DNA of 64,000 nucleotides from Anas platyrhynchos (lineage: Eukaryota > Chordata > Aves > Anseriformes > Anatidae): assembly GCF_047663525.1 (NCBI RefSeq), contig NC_092588.1:137074501-137138500 (forward strand). Reading direction: 5' to 3'. This document shows positions 25,368-34,880 of the stretch, piece by piece; positions within the stretch are counted from its first letter, which is position 1, and the number at the start of each line of letters is the position of its first letter. The position numbers and the translations under genes are program-made. The notes below the pieces were generated by a model that worked only from the letters and a program-made list of their open reading frames with translations, was not told the DNA's origin and did no database searches.

Positions 25368-27599
25368 CCACTTATTTTCAATCTTTCCAAACTTTCATTT
25401 TTTTAATCACTATAACTATCTTAATTACAAAGGCCTCTCACCCAAATGTTACTATATATACCATAACAAAGTTCACAGTGTCTCTCATAACCTATACCAC
25501 ACATAACTTAATTCTGGTAAATAAAACTGACTGCTGCACAGTTTAATATCAACAGATGCATTCACAAATACTTGTGTGGGACAGGTATTTCTTAAGCTGA
25601 AAAGCTAGGCAGATAAACTACTTTTCTTCTCAGCTGTAGACTTCATATACATGTATGCTACCCTGTGTGATGAAGGTATTAAATAATGATTTTCCTCTTT
25701 CAGATGGCAACTCTATTGAATGCTGAATGTCACAGAACACCCCAGCACTTGGTTTCATGTTAGTGGCATCTCTTAACAGTAGCAGTGTAACTGGTGCTGA
25801 AATAATAAAAAATGCTATACAGATATTATCTGAAGGACATGTTTACTGAAGGCTGAGAAGGGTGATTGACTCTTAATGAGAAGTTTACTATAACTTAAAG
25901 GGATTAAATTAGTAAGTTCCTACTCAAATTTAACCAAAATTAAATTATACTAACAGAAAATAAAACGCTATGCTTTTAGATTTCTGACAGTAAATCATTT
26001 ACCCTGCAAAGCCTTAATGAGTAGACTTGTTTCAGTCACACAGACTCCAGCAAATAACTTCTCATCTTAATTAAATACCTCTCAATATGAGGACATTCTA
26101 ATACTTTGGAAACAAACATCCCAGCTCAGACCAAGCCATGGTCACTTCAGGTGTCACTGCCTGGGCTGCAGCAACAAAAAGGGGTCAGCAGAAATATGAC
26201 AGAAGTGGTAGCAGTGGGTTCCTCCAGGCAGGAGGAGGCTGCTGCATCAAAGCTTTCCTTGGTGTTGGCCAAATCTCCCATAGCTGATCACCAAAACCTG
26301 AGCAGATGCAGACCAGGTGGGATGCAGCCCTAAGTCCTGCAGAACAGGGCAGTTCCTCCCTCTCCCTTGCTCCAAAAGGATTTCCCTTAGCCCAAGGGAA
26401 AGTTGTACAGCCCATGTATTTCCTTGTTTTGGGCCCCTCACAACAAGAAGGATCCCGAGGTGCTCAAGTGAGTCATTTGAACAGTTCATATAGAGACAAA
26501 ATACAGAGGAGTACACTATCCAAAAGAGAAACCTAGAAAACCACCTGTTGTTTCTCAGGTTTAAAGTTTTCCCTTAAAAGGTGTAAGCATCTGTCAAGGT
26601 GTAAGAAGAGGTGTAATCAGCTGTCTGCATACAACTCTCACGTATACATGAACATTTTCCTCTCCAGTTTCCAACTTAGAGTGCAACACTTTTCGTCATA
26701 CTCTTACATCAGGATTCTGATTCTAACAATGGTTCCTAGCGCAGAGAGCTTTTCCAGAGAAGAGAGAAGCAAACCAGTCCTGACTGCTTTGAATGAGACG
26801 GAGATAGCAAACAAATGTAAACGAAGAAAATAAACCTGTGGGAATGTTTTCCAAGAATTGTCATGGTCCAGAAGCTTTAAATTGGTTCAGTCCCTGAAAG
26901 CTAATTAGCATAAACTCAGGTTGCATCACTGAATTTGAAGTAGTAGGATAGACTTGCACCATTGCAGAGCCTCACTAATGGATTAGATTGGCATTGCCTC
27001 TAACTCTATACAAGAATGAAAGAGAAAAGCACACCTTTCTATTTTCTCAGCTACTGGCAGACCTAGAGAGAAAAAAAATAAAAAAAGTTGTTAATTAAAA
27101 AAGTAATGTTGTTTCAAGGCATTTCACCAAATATTACATATTTGGTAGAAACCAGACAACAAATGAAAGGGAAGAGGAAACAGTAGAAGCTACTTGCATG
27201 GCCTTAATTTACATGGCAATTGACAAGGACAACCTGCAATGATTTACAAGTGCCTTCCACCATTCATCCTTGAGACAGAAAACTAGGATTCCCATATGAT
27301 GTAAGGGGAGTGCAATCCCTCTCAAAATACAAGAGCCTGGCAGACGCTACTGAGTACTGAAAATGTTAAGGCTAGGCAGCACCAAACTCAACGGAGAAGG
27401 AAGGCCGAGTCTCTCCAGCTGTTCACGTAACAGAAAAGAAACTCAGCTTTTAGCCCTAAGAAACAATTCTTAGTGACAGGCGGGGAACTAGTCCTTTAAG
27501 CCAGGGACCATTTCAGCACCTTCAAAGCTAAACAAATGGTTGGGGGACTGGGGACTTTTCTGAGGGTGACAGATAGGAGGGGTTTCTGTGCCACAAAAA
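25368..27599. other. intergenic, no gene seen
   Basis: I recognise no exon. A short stretch near 26425-26465 (GGGCCCCTCACAACAAGAAGG) resembles the CR1 FWAPHYKKD block, but it is too short to be sure. The rest holds no recognised element. Confidence 0.5.
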
Positions 27600-28865
27600 A
27601 AAAGAGCGGAGAGTCCTGGTGATTGGGGACCCCTTGCTAAGGGGCACTGAGGCTCCTATCTGCCGCCCAAATAACCTAGCCAGAGAGGTGTGCTGTCTTC
27701 CTGGGGCACGTGTCAGAGACGTTAGGAAGGCTCTGCCACAACTAATTAAACCAGAGGACTACTATCCTCTCATAGTCATTCAGGCTGGATCCCAGGAAAC
27801 TGCTATTAGAAAAATGAATATTAAAAAGGACTATGCATCCCTGGGGAGGTTGTTGCAGAGATCGGGGGTGCAGGTAGCGTTCTCCTCTGTCCTCCCGCTG
27901 GGTGACTGGGATACAGATAGAAAGAGCAGAACAGGAGAGGTAAATGACTGGTTGGGGGGTGGTGTCTGGACCAGGGATTTGGGTATTTTGATCTTGGGCC
28001 ATCCTTTGAGAGGCTGGGTATATGTGCTACAGACAGACACCAACTGAGCAAGTAGGGTGCAAGCATGTTGGGGAGCAAGCTCTCTGGGCTGATTACCAGG
28101 GCTTTAAACTAGGTTTAATGGGGGAAGGGATAGGAGCTAAAGGTAACAGAGAAATTTGTCACTACTGCCAATGTTGAAGACAAGGAAAAACTTCTGAGCT
28201 CTCCCATAGGAGTGTCTGAGGGCTCCTCAGAGAAGGTAGCATTCCCAATCCCCCATCCAGTACCTTCTTCTTGCATCCCCCTGGGGTAACTGTACCTGCT
28301 GCTTCCCTAAAGTGCCTGTACACCAGTACACGGAGCATGGGAAATAAACAGGATGAGCTCAAGATCTGTGTTTGGTCACGGGGCCACAATCTCGTTGTGA
28401 TCACTGAGACATGGTGGGACAGCTCACAGGAGTGGAACGCAGTCATGGAGAGCTATGTCCTCTTTAGGAGAGACAGGCTGGGGAAGTGAGGGGGTGGGGT
28501 TGCCCTTTATGTGGGGGAGCAATTAGAGTGTAGCCAGCTCCAGCTGGGGGAGGGTGACGGACAGGTGGAGAGTTTGTTAGTAAGAATTAAGGGGTGGGCT
28601 GGTATGGGAGACACCATGGTGGGGGTCTACTACAAATCTACTAGATCCGTGTGTGCTAAAGGAGCTGGCAGGTGTGATCGCTGAACTTTCCCTATCATCT
28701 TAGAAAGGTCCTGGAGAACAGGTGAGGTGCCTGAAGACAGGAGGAAAGCCAGTGCCATTTGGATCTTCAAGAAGGGCAGGAAAAAGGATCTGGGAACTAC
28801 AGGTCGGTAAGTCTCACCTCTGTCCCTGGAAAGGAATTGGAGCAGCTTGCTTGGGATGCCACAAC
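27600..28865 (+). mobile_element. CR1 LINE, 5' part (ORF1 esterase, endonuclease fragment), internally deleted
   Basis: The frame at 27619-28047 reads the C-terminal SGNH-esterase-like domain of CR1 ORF1: RGTEAPICRPNNLAREVCCL, then PGARVRDV and DYYPLIVI. The endonuclease start follows at 28315-28490 (STRSMGNKQDELK, ITETWWDSS, LFRRDR). After a jump comes a short piece of RT fingers at about 28705-28860, whose protein-level equivalent is the KKGRK...GNY block. Most of the endonuclease and all RT catalytic motifs are deleted. The usual nucleophile motif GDS of the esterase reads GDP here. The element is dead and older than the copy at 2055. Confidence 0.88.
27619..28047 (+). pseudogene. CR1 ORF1 esterase-domain remnant
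   Basis: This 142-codon frame matches the SGNH hydrolase-like C-terminal part of CR1 ORF1. The nucleophile serine of the GDS block is replaced by proline (codon at 27631-27633). It ends before the endonuclease frame. No host role is suggested. Confidence 0.75.
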
Positions 28866-29385
28866 AGACCAGGACTGGGGACCAGATCCTCAATCTCCCC
28901 TACCCGAATCAATTTTTTAACCCAGGAACACTTACCTGCCAGCTTCTGAATTTGTCTCACTGCCAAACAACTTCACAGGGAAGTAGCACCACCAGGGTTT
29001 TCCTGTTCTATGTAGTCACCACCAATGTTAGTAGCTCATAGAGTCTCCCAAACGATTTCACAGATATGGTAGATAACACGAAGAAAAAGCACCCTACTTG
29101 GGAACACGGAGTCAATTTCACCAGGACAGTAGAAAAGCACCCTAAGTAACCTGAACCTCAAACTCTCCTGGAGTGGCAATTCTTCCCATAACTCCTCATG
29201 CTTCCTATATAGCAAAGGTCAAATGATCCCCACCTGGCAGATTTCACTTCACATGTGTGGAGTCATGAGACCTTGTGGAATAGGCTCATCAGCCTAGGTT
29301 CAGTGTTTAAGGTTCAATTGGAACACACAAATCCGTTGCGCCAGACTAATAGGTGGTTGGCTCTGAGCTGGGAGACTGCAACAGA
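28866..29385. other. spacer between CR1 copies, not recognised
   Basis: About 520 bases between two CR1 fragments carry no element or gene that I can name. Confidence 0.4.
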
Positions 29386-30090
29386 AACACAGAATTATCT
29401 AGGTTGGAAGAGACCTCCAAGATCACCGAATCCAACCTCTGATATAACACTAACAAGTCCTCCGCTAAACCGTATCACTGAGCTCTACATCTAAATGTCT
29501 TTTAAGGACACCCAGGGATGGTGACTCGACCACTCCCCTGGGCAGCCCGTTCCAATGCCTAACGACCCTTTTGGTGAAGAAGTTCTTCCTAACATCCAGC
29601 CTACACCTCCCCTGGTGCAACTTTAGCCCATTCCCCCTCGTCCTATCACCAGGCACATGTGAGAACAGACCAACCCCCACCTCACTACAGCCTCCTTTAA
29701 GGTATCTGTAGAGTGCAATAAGGTCGCCCCTGAGCCTCCTCTTCTCCAGACCAAACAATCCCAGCTCCCTCAGCCGCTCCTCATAAGTCTTGTTCTCCAG
29801 ATCCCTCACCAGCTTTGTTGCCCTTCCCTGGACTCACTGGAGCCCCTCAATGTCCTTCTTGTAGCGAGCGGCCCAGAACTGAACATAGTACTTGGGGTGC
29901 GGCCTCACCAGAGCCAAGTACAGGGGCACAGTGGCTTCCTTAGTCCTGCTGGCCACGCCGTTTCTTGTATGAGCCAGGATGCTGTTGGCCTTCTTGGCCA
30001 CCTGAACACACTGCTGGCTCATATTCAGTCGACTAGCCACCAGTACTCCCAGGTCCTTCTCTGCCAGGCAGCCTTCTAACCACTCAGATG
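29386..30090 (-). mobile_element. CR1 LINE 3' fragment, frameshifted
   Basis: The 3' end lies at about 29386 (AGAATTATCTAGGTTGG reading + strand). The C-terminal ORF2 part is split into two frames, at 29809-29465 ([19 protein letters not shown], then [16 protein letters not shown]) and at 30040-29834 ([20 protein letters not shown]). It closely resembles the copy at 2055-3180 in content but has at least one frameshift, so it is older or more decayed. It is 5'-truncated near 30090. Confidence 0.93.
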
Positions 30091-30345
30091 GCTTTTCTAA
30101 CCATCTTCAAACTTCCAGATCTAGAGGAATGCTTTGGCTGCAGCCTAAAAGCCACGTGCACGTAAGCTGCCGTAAGCCAGCCAACCTTCTTCCCATGACC
30201 TGCCAGGAAACACCAATGTAGGCACATAACCAAATTAAAGCCAAAACTTGCAGCCCAGTCCTTGACCTGAATAGTGAGTGAGGATCTGGAGCCTGGCATT
30301 TATGCGTGATAGCTTCTACGCAGCCGAAGTAAATACACCCCGGGT
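30091..30345. other. spacer between CR1 copies, not recognised
   Basis: About 250 bases with no recognisable feature separate a - strand CR1 from a + strand CR1. Confidence 0.4.
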
Positions 30346-31985
30346 GCCCTGAGCTGGAGGACCATGATGGTGGGAATGATCAACTCCCAACTGACCCTGA
30401 ACGTGTGCGGGATTTGCTGCTCCACCTGGATCTATACAAGTCTGTGGGACCGGGTGGGATTCATCCCAGGGTGCTTAAGGAGCTGGCTGACGCCATCACG
30501 GGACCTCTCTCAATTATTTTTCAATGATCTTGTGAATCTGGAGAGGTCCCAGTGGACTGGAAGCTGGCAAATGTCGTACCAGTTTTCCAGAAGGGCAAGA
30601 AAATAGACCATGGCAACTACGGGCCTGTCAGTCTCACATCAGCGCCTGGTAAAATTCTGGAGAAGGTGATCCTTGAAGTTCTTGAAGCGCACCTGGGGGA
30701 CAATGCAGTCATTGGTCCCAGCCAACATGGGTTCATGAGGGGTAGGTCCTGCCTAACAAATCTGAATTCCTTTTATGATAAGATCACCCACCTAGTTGAT
30801 CAAGGGAAACCAGCTGACGTGATCTTTTTGGACTTGAGCAAAACTTTTGACATGGTTTCCCCTTGGGATCCTACTGGACAAAATGTCCAGCATACAACTT
30901 AACAAACACATCATACGGTGGGTGAGCAATTGGCTGACAGGCAGGGCTCAAGGGCTTGTGGTAAATGGGGCCACATCAGGCTGGCAGATGGTCACTAGTG
31001 GGGTTCCTCAAGGCTCCATTTTAGGGCCGGTCCTCTTCAATGTTTTTATAAACGATTTAGATGTAGGACTAGAAGGTGTTTTGAGCAAATTTGCTGATGG
31101 CACCAAACTTGGAGGAGTTGTGGACTCAGATGAGGGTGGAAAGGCCTTGCAGAGAGATCTGGGAAGATTGGAGAGCTGGGCGATCACCAACCGCATGAAG
31201 ACTAACAAGAGCAAGTGCCGGGTCCTGCACCTGGGACGGGTCAACCCTGGCTATACGTACCGACTGGGTGACGAGATGCTGGAGAGCAGCCCCGCAGAGA
31301 GAGATCCGGGGGCGGTGGTTGACAGCAAGCTGAACATGAGCCAGCAGTGTGCCCTGGCAGCCAGGAGGGCCAACCGTGTCCTGGGGTGCATCAAGCACGG
31401 CATTGCTGGTCGATCAAGGGAAGTGATTGTCCCGCTCTACTCTGCGCTGGTGCAGCCTCACTTTGAGTACTGCATGAAGTTCTGGGCACCACAGTACAAG
31501 AAGGACATTAAACTGCTGGAGAGTGTCGAGAGGAGGGCGACGAAGATGGTGAAGGGCCTAGAGGGGAAGCCGTATGAGGAGCGGCTGAGGTCACTGGGCC
31601 TCTTCAGCCTGGGGAAGGGGAGGCTGAGGGGGGACCTCATTGCAGCATATAACTTCCTCGCGTGGGGGAGTGCAGAGGCAGGTGCTGACCTATTCTCCGT
31701 AATCACCAGTGATAGGACCCACAGGAATGGTGTTAAGCTGAGGCAGGGAAGGTTTAGGCTAGACGTCAGCAAGAGGTTCTTCACCGAGAGGAGGGTGGTC
31801 GCACACTGGAACAGGCTCCCCAGGGAACTAGTCACTGCACCAAGCCTGTCTGAATTTAAGAAGCGATTGGACTGTGCACTTAGTCACATGGTCTAAACTT
31901 TTGGGTAGACCTGTGCGGTGCCAGGAGTTGGACTTGATGATCCTTATGGGTCTCTTCCGGCTCAGGATATTCTATGATTCTATAA
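30346..31985 (+). mobile_element. CR1 LINE, RT to 3' end, inactivated
   Basis: This is the longest CR1 in the window. RT fingers lie in one frame (30552-30902: ANVVPVFQKGKK, VSLTSAPGKILEKV, GFMRGRSCLTNL, then [10 protein letters not shown] with the first catalytic aspartate). The palm and C-terminus lie in another frame (30847-31896: [20 protein letters not shown]). A frameshift falls near 30865-30890. The catalytic motif reads FADG at 31090-31101 in place of FADD, so the second aspartate is lost. The 3' end has the GGATATTCTATGATTCTAT terminal repeats at about 31966-31983. Confidence 0.95.
30847..31896 (+). pseudogene. CR1 ORF2 C-terminal frame with FADG catalytic change
   Basis: This 349-codon frame covers the RT palm and C-terminal domain. 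The second catalytic aspartate is glycine (codon GGC at 31099-31101) and the 5' part is in another frame. It is a dead transposon gene despite the long open frame. Confidence 0.88.
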
Positions 31986-32444
31986 ATAGTGTAGTCAGAG
32001 GTTATGGCGCTAGATTTAGAAAAGTCCTGCATAAAGAAGGGATCTCAGAGAAGATAATGTAAATAACAATAATATCAAGAAAAGGAATTCTGATTGCTAA
32101 ATTCTTGACATGACTAGACAGATGAAAATCTATGATGGCAAGTTTGCCTTTAAGGTCATTTTCTTTTTTATTCATTTCTTTTATTTGTATTTATTTTTTT
32201 AACAGGCTCTGTACTAATTTTGCTCACAGAATGACCAGCAGCAATATGACCCTTACATGCCTTTTGTAGTTAATTCATTAGGTCAACTGTAACCACTAAG
32301 CCCCTTGTCAGGTTATTTCTACTAGTGATAAGGAGCAATAGAGCTTAAAACTTTGAAGCCAGGTAGACGAGCTTATTCCACAAGGTCTCTTGGCTCCACC
32401 CTTGTTAAGTGAAACCTGCCAGGTGTGGGTCATTTGACCTTTGC

Positions 32445-32450
32445 TATAAA
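32445..32450 (+). promoter_or_regulatory. TATA-like box
   Basis: CTATAAAGG lies 264 bases upstream of a consensus splice donor (32714). It could start a short non-coding exon leading to the open frame at 33174. There is no independent support. Confidence 0.3.
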
Positions 32451-32898
32451 GGAAGCCTGAGGACTTGTGGGAGAATTACCTCCCCAGGAGAGACTAAGGC
32501 TTGGGTAGCTTAGGGTGTTTTTTCTCTCATGGTGAATCAGGCTCAGTGTTCCCTACTAGGCTGCTTTTCCTTCATATTTTCTGCCCTCTCTGTGAACTAG
32601 TTTCAGAGACTCTATGAGCTAGCTACATTGGTGGTGCCTTCTTCAGGAAAACCCTGGTGGCACTATTTCACTGCGAAGCACTTCAGAAGTGACGTGAGTT
32701 CAGAAGACAGCAGGTAAGTGTTCCTGGGTTCTGTGGTTGTTACGGTTGGGGAGTTTGAGTACTTCCTTCACCTTGTCTGTTTTCTGTGAAATTACTTAAG
32801 TGGATTCTGAGCTCCCTTCCTACCACTGGAGGAAAAAAAAAGGCCTCAGAAGCCCAAGTGCACAGAGGTCAGCCTGACATTGAAGAAGGTTCAATGGG

Positions 32899-32990
32899 TA
32901 GACCATTTGGGTAGACCTGTGCGGTGTCAAGAGTTGGACTTGCTGATCCTTTAGTGTCCCTTCCTTAGAATCATAGAATATCCTGAGTTG
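32899..32990 (+). mobile_element. CR1 3'-end fragment
   Basis: The block GGGTAGACCTGTGCGGTG followed by GAGTTGGACTTGCTGATCC matches the 3' UTR of the CR1 at 31904-31960. A short piece resembling a reversed CR1 tail (AGAATCATAGAATATCCTGA) follows at about 32968. Confidence 0.75.
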
Positions 32991-33173
32991 GTTCTTAAGC
33001 ATTTGGAAGATTGAAAAACGGACTGTGTGAAAAAGGTGCCTTAATGTGAATGCAGATTTTGCCTTGTGGTACGTAGAAACAGGTTGGGATGGATACTGGT
33101 GGAAAGATTGCTACTTTGACTAAGTGGAAATAGTGAGAATGTGCTGTTCATCATAAAAGAAATACTGTTTTGA

Positions 33174-34181
33174 CAATATGCAGGTCAAAATGAGTATGAA
33201 GAAAGTCTGTCATCTTCCCTTCAGGCATGGGACTCAGCTGGAGACTGCTTCCTGAACAGGTCTAGCAACTTGAAGAGAATTGAACTTCCTCCCAAGCACT
33301 ATGAACCGAAGTCTAAGCTATCAGGGGTGGCGTCTTCCTGTGCAAAAAAGACAACATCAGAAGACAAAAGAACAGTCCCTCCCGCGGCGCGGAACAGTCC
33401 CTCCCGCGGCGCGGAACAGTCCCTCCCGCGGCGCGGAACAGTCCCTCCCGCGGCGCGGAACAGTCCCTCCCGCGGCGCGGAACAGTCCCTCCCGCGGCGC
33501 GGAACAGTCCCTCCCGCGGCGCGGAACAGTCCCTCCCGCGGCGCGGAACAGTCCCTCCCGCGGCGCGGAACAGTCCCTCCCGCGGCGCGGAACAGTCCCT
33601 CCCGCGGCGCGGAACAGTCCCTCCCGCGGCGCGGAACAGTCCCTCCCGCGGCGCGGAACAGTCCCTCCCGCGGCGCGGAACAGTCCCTCCCGCGGCGCGG
33701 AACAGTCCCTCCCGCGGCGCGGAACAGTCCCTCCCGCGGCGCGGAACAGTCCCTCCCGCGGCGCGGAACAGTCCCTCCCGCGGCGCGGAACAGTCCCTCC
33801 CGCGGCGCGGAACAGTCCCTCCCGCGGCGCGGAACAGTCCCTCCCGCGGCGCGGAACAGTCCCTCCCGCGGCGCGGAACAGTCCCTCCCGCGGCGCGGAA
33901 CAGTCCCTCCCGCGGCGCGGAACAGTCCCTCCCGCGGCGCGGAACAGTCCCTCCCGCGGCGCGGAACAGTCCCTCCCGCGGCGCGGAACAGTCCCTCCCG
34001 CGGCGCGGAACAGTCCCTCCCGCGGCGCGGAACAGTCCCTCCCGCGGCGCGGAACAGTCCCTCCCGCGGCGCGGAACAGTCCCTCCCGCGGCGCGGAACA
34101 GTCCCGCGGCTCTATTTGGGACCAGGTTTAGCTGTTGACTTTGAAGAGAAATCTACAGCATCATCAAAAAGAAGTGTTTGA
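33174..34181 (+). CDS. unrecognised open frame interrupted in frame by a 22-bp minisatellite
   Basis: A single frame is open from 33174 to the stop TGA at 34179-34181. Before the repeat it reads QNEYEESLSSSLQAWDSAGD, then a NLKRIELPPKHYEPKSK stretch. After the repeat it reads LYLGPGLAVDFEEKSTASS. These flanks look like protein-coding text in composition but match nothing I recognise. The repeat (33 x 22 = 726 bases) is a multiple of three, so the frame on both sides is the same. There is no ATG in this frame near its start. An AG at 33182-33183 could be a splice acceptor, though its pyrimidine tract is poor. Possible readings are an unannotated gene exon, a decayed retrocopy, or chance. The repeat-encoded part alone is no evidence of coding, since every frame of the unit is open. 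Confidence 0.3.
   Translation, partial: QYAGQNEYEESLSSSLQAWDSAGDCFLNRSSNLKRIELPPKHYEPKSKLSGVASSCAKKTTSEDKRTVPPAARNSPSRGAEQSLPRRGTVPPAARNSPSRGAEQSLPRRGTVPPAARNSPSRGAEQSLPRRGTVPPAARNSPSRGAEQSLPRRGTVPPAARNSPSRGAEQSLPRRGTVPPAARNSPSRGAEQSLPRRGTVPPAARNSPSRGAEQSLPRRGTVPPAARNSPSRGAEQSLPRRGTVPPAARNSPSRGAEQSLPRRGTVPPAARNSPSRGAEQSLPRRGTVPPAARNSPSRGAEQSLPRRGTVPRLYLGPGLAVDFEEKSTASSKRSV
33370..34110 (+). repeat. 22-bp GC-rich minisatellite, 33 identical copies plus a partial one
   Basis: The unit starts GAACAGTCCCTCCCGC and ends in a GCGCG stretch. Thirty-three complete copies fill 33370-34095 with no difference that I can see, followed by a partial unit to about 34110. Each unit contains a SacII palindrome (CCGCGG) and four CpG dinucleotides, about 132 CpGs in all. 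Neither strand contains a stop codon in any frame, so long open frames here are a by-product of the unit. It ends about 640 bases before the sorcin start codon. Confidence 0.98.
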
Positions 34182-34389
34182 CATAACGGTGCGTTCTGTG
34201 ACATGCATGATGTATATGCACAAAAGATAAAAACCATGGAGCTTGTGGCCTTTATGGCCATGTCAAAAATCACAGACAGGTGACTTAAAAGCAACCTGCC
34301 ATCAGCATGGGTGATTCTCTGGTGAACTCCTCCAGTGCTCTCCAAATGACTTTGCAGATAACGGCATGATAGGGATGACTATTTTCGCC

Positions 34390-34880
34390 CTGAACCGAAT
34401 GAGTCACCTACCGGGGTGCCCACCAGGTGGAGGGAAGGGAAAGCGAAAGGAAAAGGGAAAGGGAAGCCCTGAGGCATTGCCATGCCCGCCCACCCGACTG
34501 CGGATGTACCACCCGGAACGGAGGGGCGTGTTGGGGGTCTCCCTCAGCTCCCAACAGCACCCCCTTGCGCTGCCCCGCTGCCAGGAGGCAGGCGGCTGCC
34601 TCGCAGGGCTGGCAGAGCTTCGAGCCTCCTGTAGGCGGCTCTTCCCGGAGCCCGCGGCACTACGTGGTTTCCTTCCTCCCCCCCCGGGCCGGCCCTGTGG
34701 TTGCTGTGGGGCGCGGCCAGGCTGGGCGGGGCAGGGGCGAGCAGAAGATGGCGTACCCCGGGCAGCCGGCACCCGGCGGCGGCTTCTACCAAGGCGGGGT
34801 GAGCGGGGCGGGGGGCTGGGACCGCCAACAAAATGAAGTCGCCTCACGGCGTTTCGGTTAAGAATCGGTTATGTTAAAGA
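34390..34880 (+). promoter_or_regulatory. SRI: CpG-rich promoter region of SRI
   Basis: GC content and CpG density rise sharply and fall again just after the first coding exon. A GC-box-like GGGCGGGGC lies at about 34724, and no TATA box is near. This is the housekeeping-type CpG promoter expected for sorcin. The start site is not visible but should lie roughly within 34650-34740. Confidence 0.7.
34748..34798 (+). CDS. SRI: SRI exon 1 (start, Gly/Pro-rich tail)
   Basis: Residues 1-17 read [17 protein letters not shown]. The start context GAAGATGG fits Kozak less than perfectly but matches the known sorcin start. The donor GTGAGC is at 34799. Confidence 0.95.

Larger units (their letters stand above)
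31986..33173 (+). other. intergenic with a possible TATA promoter, splice donor and a CR1 tail fragment
   Basis: No exon of a known gene is seen. A TATA-like box at 32445-32450 and a strong splice donor CAG/GTAAGTG at 32714 flank about 240 bases that could be a non-coding first exon. At 32899-32990 there is a short CR1 3'-end fragment that repeats the GGGTAGACCTGTGCGGTG block of the CR1 at 31904. The promoter and exon reading is inference. Confidence 0.4.

Noticed and set aside
26106..26536. Cluster of 75-90-codon frames on both strands
   Set aside because: No motif is present and the frames overlap on both strands. At most a short CR1-like piece lies near 26425-26465.
33370..34110. CRISPR-like array
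   Set aside because: The units are directly adjacent with no spacers, and the genome is a vertebrate. It is a minisatellite.
33280..34131. 283-codon repeat-rich frame overlapping the minisatellite
   Set aside because: It is a second frame through the same 22-bp unit. Every frame of the unit is free of stops, so length here is not evidence for coding.
34366..34861. Four overlapping open frames of 95-156 codons on both strands
   Set aside because: They are shadows of the CpG-rich SRI promoter and first exon, where stop codons are rare.
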